In this document: piece by piece, positions 13,815 through 18,651 of the stretch
How positions within the stretch are numbered: position 1 is the first letter of the stretch
Layout: each line of letters starts with the position of its first letter
Assembly (NCBI GenBank): GCA_028717865.1
Contig: JAQUMZ010000008.1
Span: 1 to 18,651 of the forward strand
Direction: 5' to 3'
From: Elusimicrobiota bacterium
GTDB lineage: Bacteria > Elusimicrobiota > Elusimicrobia > UBA1565 > UBA9628
Length of the DNA: 18,651 bases
The notes under the pieces: generated by a model
What the model saw: the letters and a program-made list of their open reading frames with translations, nothing else
Database searches by the model: none
What the model was told of the DNA's origin: nothing
Program-made: the position numbers and the translations under genes

Positions 13815-15731
13815 ATGATAGGAATCAAGTACAAGGGCAAGCCTTACGGGGTGGAGCCGGGATTGCGGGTGAAAGACCTGATCAAGCGGGCGGAGGGCGG
13901 CGATTCGCCCGAATTGCTCGCGGTCAAGCTCAACGGCCGGCTGGCCGATCTGAGCTGCGTGGTCAGCGCGGACGCTCAACTCGAGCCCGTCACTTTCGAC
14001 ACGCCGGAGGGACGGCGGATTTATTGGCACAGCACCTCGCACCTCATGGCCGCGGCCGTCAAGAGGCTCTGGCCGGACGTCAAGGTGGCGATCGGCCCCG
14101 CGATCGACGAGGGCTTCTATTACGATTTCGACCGGGGCGCGCCCTTCACCGAGGCGGAGCTGGCCAAGATCGAAGACGAGATGAAGAAGGTCATGAAGGA
14201 GAACGCGCCCTTCATCCGCAAGGAAATCCCCCGGGAAGAGGCCATCAAGATGTTCGAGGCCCAAGGGGAGCGCTATAAGGTCGAGATACTCAAGGAGATC
14301 GCCGAGGACACGGTCAGCCTCTACGTCGTCGGCGGCTTCACGGACCTTTGCCGGGGCCCGCATATCCCGGCCTCCAAGAAGGTCAAGGCCGTCAAGCTGA
14401 CCAAGGTCGCGGGCGCCTATTGGCGGGGCAACGAGAAGAACAAGATGCTGCAGCGGATCTACGGCATCTCGTTCCCATCGCAGGAGCTGCTCGATGAGCA
14501 TCTGAGGAACATCGAGGAGGCCAAGCAGCGCGACCACCGCAAGCTCGGCAAGGAGCTCGATTTGTTCTCCCTGCACGAGGAGCACGGCCCCGGCCTGGTG
14601 TATTGGCACCCCAGGGGTTCCATCGTGCGCAAGGAGATGGAGGATTTCTGGCGGGCCGAGCACTTGAAGCGGGGCTACGACCTGCTCTACACGCCGCACG
14701 TGGCCAAGCTCGATCTTTGGAACATCTCCGGGCACACGGGCTTCTACAAGGAAAACCTTTTCCCGGCCATGGAGATGGACCAGTGCGATTACCTGGTCAA
14801 GCCGATGAACTGCCCGTTCCATATCCTGATCTACAAGACCCAGCAGCGGAGCTATCGCGAGCTGCCCTTGCGCTGGGCCGAGCTGGGGACGGTTTACCGG
14901 TTCGAGAAATCGGGCGTTTTGCACGGCTTGATGCGGGTCCGGGGCTTCACGCAGGACGACGCGCACATCTTCATGCGCGAGGACCAGCTCGACGCCGAGC
15001 TCGACGGCTGCCTCGCCATCATCGCCTTCATGCTGCGCAGCTTCGGCTTCTCCGAATACGAGATATTCCTAAGCACCATGCCCGCGGAGCACATCGGCGA
15101 GCCGGCGGTCTGGGACCGGGCCGAGCGGGCCTTGCGCGCGGCGCTGGAAAAGGCCGGCCTGGCCTACCAGGTGGACGCCGGCGGCGGAGCCTTCTACGGC
15201 CCCAAGATAGACATCAAGATCAAGGACGCCCTGAATCGGGTCTGGCAGTGCTCGACCGTGCAGGTGGACTTCAACCTGCCGGAACGCTTCGACGTCAACT
15301 ATCGGGGCAGCGACGGCCGGGATCACCGGGTGATCATGGTGCACCGGGCCTTGCTGGGCTCCTTCGAGCGCTTCTTCGGCGTGATGATCGAGCACTACAA
15401 GGGCGCTTTCCCGGTGTGGCTGGCTCCGGTCCAGGTCATGGTCCTGCCCATCTCCGAGAAGAGCGGCGCCTACGCCTCCGAGCTGGCTCGGACGCTGAGC
15501 CAGGCCGGCGTCCGGGTAAAAGTCGACGACGGGGGCGAGAAGATCGGCGCCAAGATCCGCAACGCCACGATGCAGAAGGTCCCCTACATGCTCGTCGTCG
15601 GCGACAAGGAGGCGGAGTCGCGCACCGTGTCCGTGCGCTTGCGCACGGGCGAGGAGCGGCGCGGCGTCGAGCCGGGGGAATTCGTCAAGATGGTGCTGCG
15701 CAAGATCCAGGGCCGGGAAATCGAAATATAG
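13815..15731 (+). CDS. thrS: Threonyl-tRNA synthetase
   Basis: The enzyme charges tRNA-Thr. Its 638 residues match bacterial ThrS (about 640). Domains in order: TGS (about 1-62), the N2 editing domain with its metal ligands His72, His76, Cys179 and His183 (HSTSH and DLCRGPH), the class II catalytic core (about 240-535), and an anticodon-binding domain (PVWLAPVQVMVLPIS onward). Active-site zinc ligands are Cys333 (MNCPFH), His384 (DDAHIF) and His510 (VMVHRALLGS). Each is one less than the E. coli numbering. Motif 2 reads RWAELGTVYRFEKSGVLHGL. The ATG at 13815, with AAGGA just upstream, gives the family N-terminus, although the frame is open further upstream. The usual infC-rpmI-rplT neighbours are absent and a surface-sugar gene follows. 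Confidence 0.98.
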   Translation: MIGIKYKGKPYGVEPGLRVKDLIKRAEGGDSPELLAVKLNGRLADLSCVVSADAQLEPVTFDTPEGRRIYWHSTSHLMAAAVKRLWPDVKVAIGPAIDEGFYYDFDRGAPFTEAELAKIEDEMKKVMKENAPFIRKEIPREEAIKMFEAQGERYKVEILKEIAEDTVSLYVVGGFTDLCRGPHIPASKKVKAVKLTKVAGAYWRGNEKNKMLQRIYGISFPSQELLDEHLRNIEEAKQRDHRKLGKELDLFSLHEEHGPGLVYWHPRGSIVRKEMEDFWRAEHLKRGYDLLYTPHVAKLDLWNISGHTGFYKENLFPAMEMDQCDYLVKPMNCPFHILIYKTQQRSYRELPLRWAELGTVYRFEKSGVLHGLMRVRGFTQDDAHIFMREDQLDAELDGCLAIIAFMLRSFGFSEYEIFLSTMPAEHIGEPAVWDRAERALRAALEKAGLAYQVDAGGGAFYGPKIDIKIKDALNRVWQCSTVQVDFNLPERFDVNYRGSDGRDHRVIMVHRALLGSFERFFGVMIEHYKGAFPVWLAPVQVMVLPISEKSGAYASELARTLSQAGVRVKVDDGGEKIGAKIRNATMQKVPYMLVVGDKEAESRTVSVRLRTGEERRGVEPGEFVKMVLRKIQGREIEI

Positions 15732-15784
15732 CCGCCGCCTCGAGGCTCTCCGCGCCCTTCCCGGCCCGGTCGGAAGATATATTG

Positions 15785-15790
15785 TATACT
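15785..15790 (+). promoter_or_regulatory. Possible -10 box (TATACT) before the nucleotidyltransferase-kinase gene
   Basis: TATACT sits in a short AT-rich island (about 15774-15797) in the 68-nt gap after thrS. It is only 10 nt before the chosen GTG start, so a transcript from it would be nearly leaderless. No -35 match is seen. Confidence 0.3.
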
Positions 15791-15799
15791 GAAAAAAGC

Positions 15800-17356
15800 G
15801 TGGGAAAGACCGGCAGAGCCTCCGCTTCGACCAGGGAAAAGCCAAGGAAAATCCTGGGCCTTTCCGAGCTCAAGACCGTGTCGGCCGCCGCTCGCAGGGC
15901 CGGCCGCAAGGTCGTCCTTTGCCACGGCGTATTCGACGTGGTTCATCCGGGCCACATCACGCATTTGCAGCAGGCCCGCAAGTTCGGCGACATGCTCGTC
16001 GTCTCGGTGACGCCGGACCGGTTCGTGAACAAGGGGCCGGGGCGCCCGGTATTCGGGGAATCCCTGCGCCTGGAGGCCCTCGCGGCCTTGGAGACCGTGG
16101 ATTACGTGACCCTCAACGAATGGCCCACGGCGGTCGAGACCATCGCCCGGCTCCGGCCCGATTTTTATGTCAAGGGACCGGATTACGCCGATCCCGCCGC
16201 CGATCTCACCGGCAAGATCAACGCGGAGGCCGCGGCGGTCCGCCGGGCCGGAGGCCGTCTGGTGTTCACGGAGGGTTTTACTTCCAGTTCCAGCCACCTG
16301 ATCAACCGTTTTTTCAGCGGCTACCAGGCGGCGACCCAGGAGTATCTGCACGATTTCCGCAGCCGGCACGGCGCCGACTCCGTAGTGCGCGAGCTCAAAA
16401 GCCTCGCTTCGGTGCGCGCTTTGGTGGTCGGCGAGGCCATCCTCGATGAATACTGCTATTGCATCCCCCTGGGCAAGTCGCCCAAGGAGACCATAGTCTC
16501 GACGAAATTCTCGTCCGAGGAGCGTTTCGCGGGCGGCGCGGTGGCCACCGCCAACCATGTGGCGGGTTTCTGCCGGGAGGTCATGCTGATAACCGGCTTG
16601 GGCCCGGACGCCGAATCTCGAGCTTTCTTCGAGAGCAAGCTGCGCCCCAACGTCCGCTTTGCCCCCCTCATCCACGAGCGCCGGCCTACGATCCGCAAGC
16701 GCCGTTTCCTGGAGCCGGCCTTCATGACCAAGATGTTCGAGATCCAGCGCCTCGAGGACGGCCCGCTCGATCCGGGAGCGGAGGGCGTCCTGCGGGCCTT
16801 GCTGGACAAGTGGCTGCCGCGGCACGACCTGGTCATCGTCAACGATTTCGGCCACGGATTGCTGACCCCGGCCGTGCGCGACCGCCTCAGCGCCGCGAAG
16901 CCCTTCGTCGCTCTCAACACGCAGTCGAACTCGGCGAACATGGGTTTCAACGCCGTCACCAACTATCGCCGCGCCGACTACGTCTCGATCGACGATCCGG
17001 AGCTGCGCCTGGCCGCCGGGGACAAGTTCGGGGTCCTGGCCGACATGGCGGCGCGCGTGCGCCGCCGGCTCCAGGCTAAATGCCTCATGGTCAGCAGAGG
17101 GCCCAACGGCTCCGCGGTGCTCTCGGACGCGGGATTGGCCGAGGCGCCCGCCCTGGCGACTCGCATCGTGGACCGCACCGGCGCGGGAGACGCCCTCTTC
17201 GCCGTCACCGCTCCCTGCGCTTTCCGGGGGCTGGAACCGGAGGTGCTTTGCTTCCTGGGCAATTGCGTGGGGGCCTTGGCCGTGGAGACGGTCTGCAACC
17301 GCGAGCCGGTGGACCCCGTCCGGCTCTTCAAGTTCATCCATGCCTTGCTGCGATGA
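15800..17356 (+). CDS. Bifunctional nucleotidyltransferase-PfkB kinase, HldE/RfaE-like with reversed domain order
   Basis: The predicted protein has 518 residues. Residues about 17-170 are a cytidylyltransferase-like domain with the nucleotide-binding HPGH (49-52, in CHGVFDVVHPGHITHL) and TSSSSHLI (161-168). Residues about 205-518 are a PfkB/ribokinase-like sugar kinase (ALVVGEAILDEY..., FAGGAVATANHVAGF) with the catalytic Asp464 in DRTGAGDALF. E. coli HldE, which phosphorylates and then adenylylates heptose for LPS, has the kinase first and the transferase second; here the order is reversed. The likely role is activation of a sugar for the surface glycan built by the genes downstream. The substrate cannot be read from sequence. 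The GTG at 15800 is uncertain and lacks a ribosome-binding site; a TTG at 15782 is an alternative. It follows thrS by 68 nt. Confidence 0.85.
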   Translation: MGKTGRASASTREKPRKILGLSELKTVSAAARRAGRKVVLCHGVFDVVHPGHITHLQQARKFGDMLVVSVTPDRFVNKGPGRPVFGESLRLEALAALETVDYVTLNEWPTAVETIARLRPDFYVKGPDYADPAADLTGKINAEAAAVRRAGGRLVFTEGFTSSSSHLINRFFSGYQAATQEYLHDFRSRHGADSVVRELKSLASVRALVVGEAILDEYCYCIPLGKSPKETIVSTKFSSEERFAGGAVATANHVAGFCREVMLITGLGPDAESRAFFESKLRPNVRFAPLIHERRPTIRKRRFLEPAFMTKMFEIQRLEDGPLDPGAEGVLRALLDKWLPRHDLVIVNDFGHGLLTPAVRDRLSAAKPFVALNTQSNSANMGFNAVTNYRRADYVSIDDPELRLAAGDKFGVLADMAARVRRRLQAKCLMVSRGPNGSAVLSDAGLAEAPALATRIVDRTGAGDALFAVTAPCAFRGLEPEVLCFLGNCVGALAVETVCNREPVDPVRLFKFIHALLR

Positions 17357-17434
17357 GCATCGGGTCCCGCGCCGACCCGAATCCCGGCCTTGCCGCCCGC
17401 ATTTGACGTCCGGGCCGGCCCGTCCGGCGCGCCT

Positions 17435-18469
17435 ATGACCACGGGGACGCTGTCGGTCGTGGTGCCCTGCTACAACCACGCTCGGTACCTGCCCACGGCC
17501 TTGGGGGCCCTCGCCGCCCAGAGCGCGGCGCCCCTGGAAGTGATCATCGTGGACGATGCGTCTACCGACGACAGCGCGTCGGTGGCGCGGTCCTTCGCCG
17601 CCCGCCATCCCTTCATGAGCGTGGTCCGGCATGGCGCCAACCGCGGCGTCCCGGAGACGCTCAAGACGGGCTGGGAGCGGTGCCGGGGCGACTACGTGGC
17701 TTTTTGCGCCGCCGACGACATGGTCCGGCCCCGGCTTTTCGAAAAATCCTTGTCCTTGCTGGCGCGGCATCCCCGGGCGGGGCTGTGCTCGACCTTGGCC
17801 GACCTCATCGACGAGGACGGCCGCGAATTGGGCCCCTACCATACCCGGGTGATCAGTCCGCGGCCCGTTTATCTGAGCCCAGCCGAGTTCGTTTCCACCT
17901 ACGAGCGCGAGGGCAGCTGGCTCCTGACTTACTCGGCGGTTTACCGCCGCGCGGCCCTCGCCGAGTCGGGCGCCTTCGCGATGACGGCGGAGCTGCTGCG
18001 CAACCTGGACGCGTACAAGATTTTCTTCGCGGGGGCCAAGTACGGGGCCTGCTTCATCCCCGAGCGGCTGGTCTGCTGGCGGCGCCTGGAAGACAGCTGG
18101 GGGTTCCGCTCCCTGGACGGAGGCTTGCGGGAGTCCCTGGAGCATCTCGAAAGGCTGGAGCGGTGCCTGCGCGGTCCGCGCTGCGCCGGGCTTTTCCCCG
18201 AGACGTTCTTCCAGGCCTTTTGGAGGCGTTCGATCGACGTGATCATTTACGAGCATTGCCGGCGCCGGCCCGAGTCGGTCCGAGAGCTGGCGCAACTCGA
18301 GGCGCGGCTGCCGCGGCCGACCCGGCTGGATCGCGCTTTTTTCGCGGCGCTGCGGCGCGGCTGGGGGGGCGCGGGCCTCGCCAAAGCCTATATCACGCTC
18401 CACAAGCCCTGGGCCGAGCGGGGGCGCCTGCTGGCGCGCAAGCTCGCCGGCCTGGGCGGCGGGGCCTGA
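17435..18469 (+). CDS. Family-2 glycosyltransferase
   Basis: The predicted protein has 344 residues with a GT-A fold opening: LSVVVPCYNHARYLPTALGAL (6-26), VIIVDDASTDDS (36-47), HGANRGVPETLKTGW, and CAADDMVRP with Asp94-Asp95 as the probable metal/sugar-nucleotide-binding DxD-type site. This is the inverting GT2 pattern of LPS, capsule and glycoprotein enzymes. The C-terminal ~150 residues are helical, basic and without membrane segments, so it is likely a soluble or peripheral cytoplasmic enzyme. I chose the ATG at 17435 because it places the first strand correctly; the frame is open back to a TTG at 17390. No clear ribosome-binding site is present. Its stop overlaps the flippase start (TGATG). 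Confidence 0.9.
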   Translation: MTTGTLSVVVPCYNHARYLPTALGALAAQSAAPLEVIIVDDASTDDSASVARSFAARHPFMSVVRHGANRGVPETLKTGWERCRGDYVAFCAADDMVRPRLFEKSLSLLARHPRAGLCSTLADLIDEDGRELGPYHTRVISPRPVYLSPAEFVSTYEREGSWLLTYSAVYRRAALAESGAFAMTAELLRNLDAYKIFFAGAKYGACFIPERLVCWRRLEDSWGFRSLDGGLRESLEHLERLERCLRGPRCAGLFPETFFQAFWRRSIDVIIYEHCRRRPESVRELAQLEARLPRPTRLDRAFFAALRRGWGGAGLAKAYITLHKPWAERGRLLARKLAGLGGGA

Positions 18470-18651
18470 TGGGCGAAAAGTCGCTGCGCTTCGCGCGCAA
18501 TATCGGCTTTAACGCGCTGGGCCAGGTCGCGCTGGCCGCGATAAACTTCCTGGCCGTGCCCATCCTCGTGCGCCGCCTGGGCCTGGAGGTCTTCGGCGTC
18601 TACATCATAATGCATGCGGCCGCGAGCTACCTGATGCTGGCCTCCATGGGC
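18469..18651 (+). CDS. Polysaccharide flippase (Wzx-like), 5' end only
   Basis: The first 61 codons are present before the window ends. The N-terminus, MGEKSLRFARNIGFNALGQ, is followed by a hydrophobic helix (VALAAINFLAVPILVRRLG), the motif GLEVFGVYIIM, and the start of a second helix. This is the standard beginning of O-antigen/teichoic-acid flippases of the MOP superfamily, which move lipid-linked glycan units across the inner membrane. The start ATG overlaps the glycosyltransferase stop by 1 nt, indicating translational coupling. The final length and the sub-family cannot be judged. Confidence 0.82.
   Translation, partial: MGEKSLRFARNIGFNALGQVALAAINFLAVPILVRRLGLEVFGVYIIMHAAASYLMLASMG

Noticed and set aside
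17353..17406. 17-codon ORF whose ATG overlaps the stop of the kinase fusion (ATGA)
   Set aside because: The overlap is tempting, but the peptide (MSIGSRADPNPGLAARI) has no features and there is no conservation evidence. It is most likely chance.
15584..18403. Very long open frame on the minus strand (939 codons) opposite the thrS end, kinase fusion and glycosyltransferase
   Set aside because: The plus strand carries recognised domains throughout. The antisense translation is low-complexity, rich in Gly, Arg, Ala and His, as expected for the shadow of GC-rich coding DNA.

Overview
This is a very GC-rich bacterial window with densely packed, mostly overlapping genes. The organism is a Gram-negative (diderm) bacterium. 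It carries a TolC-type outer-membrane channel, a predicted outer-membrane beta-barrel ending in Phe, several signal-peptide proteins, a PrcB-like lipoprotein, diaminopimelate synthesis genes (dapF, dapA), and the start of a cell-surface polysaccharide cluster. A pyrophosphate-type phosphofructokinase in place of the ATP-type enzyme, together with the GC content, suggests an uncultured lineage such as Elusimicrobiota. That placement is an inference from gene content, not something the sequence proves.

Layout. (1) Positions 2-9153, plus strand: a nearly gapless run of ten genes. They are the 3' part of dnaE, a single-domain response regulator, an outer-membrane barrel protein, PPi-type pfk, a short two-TM HAMP protein, a TolC-family protein, a periplasmic patatin-like phospholipase, a TPR protein, dapF and dapA. 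Gaps are 32 nt or less and many junctions are 1-4 nt overlaps, so much of this is probably co-transcribed. (2) Positions 9154-9546: a 393-nt convergent intergenic region with no gene. It holds a cluster of strong inverted repeats, a duplicated REP-like element, and a U-tract hairpin readable on the minus strand. (3) Positions 13687 down to 9547, minus strand: tldD, a PrcB-domain lipoprotein, and two exported proteins of unknown function, in one tightly coupled operon. (4) Positions 13688-13814: a short divergent promoter region containing a perfect TATAAT. (5) Positions 13815-18651, plus strand: thrS, then an HldE-like nucleotidyltransferase-kinase fusion with its domains in reversed order, a family-2 glycosyltransferase, and the 5' end of a polysaccharide flippase that runs off the window.

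How the genes fit together. DapA and DapF are two steps of the meso-diaminopimelate/lysine pathway that feeds peptidoglycan. The barrel protein, TolC protein, patatin, TPR protein and HAMP protein are all envelope proteins. The TldD/PrcB pair suggests peptide or protease-related work, with two unknown exported partners. The last three genes look like the beginning of a surface-glycan (LPS/capsule) locus: an activated-sugar enzyme, a glycosyltransferase and a flippase. I saw no tRNA, rRNA, CRISPR array, transposase, integrase or phage gene.
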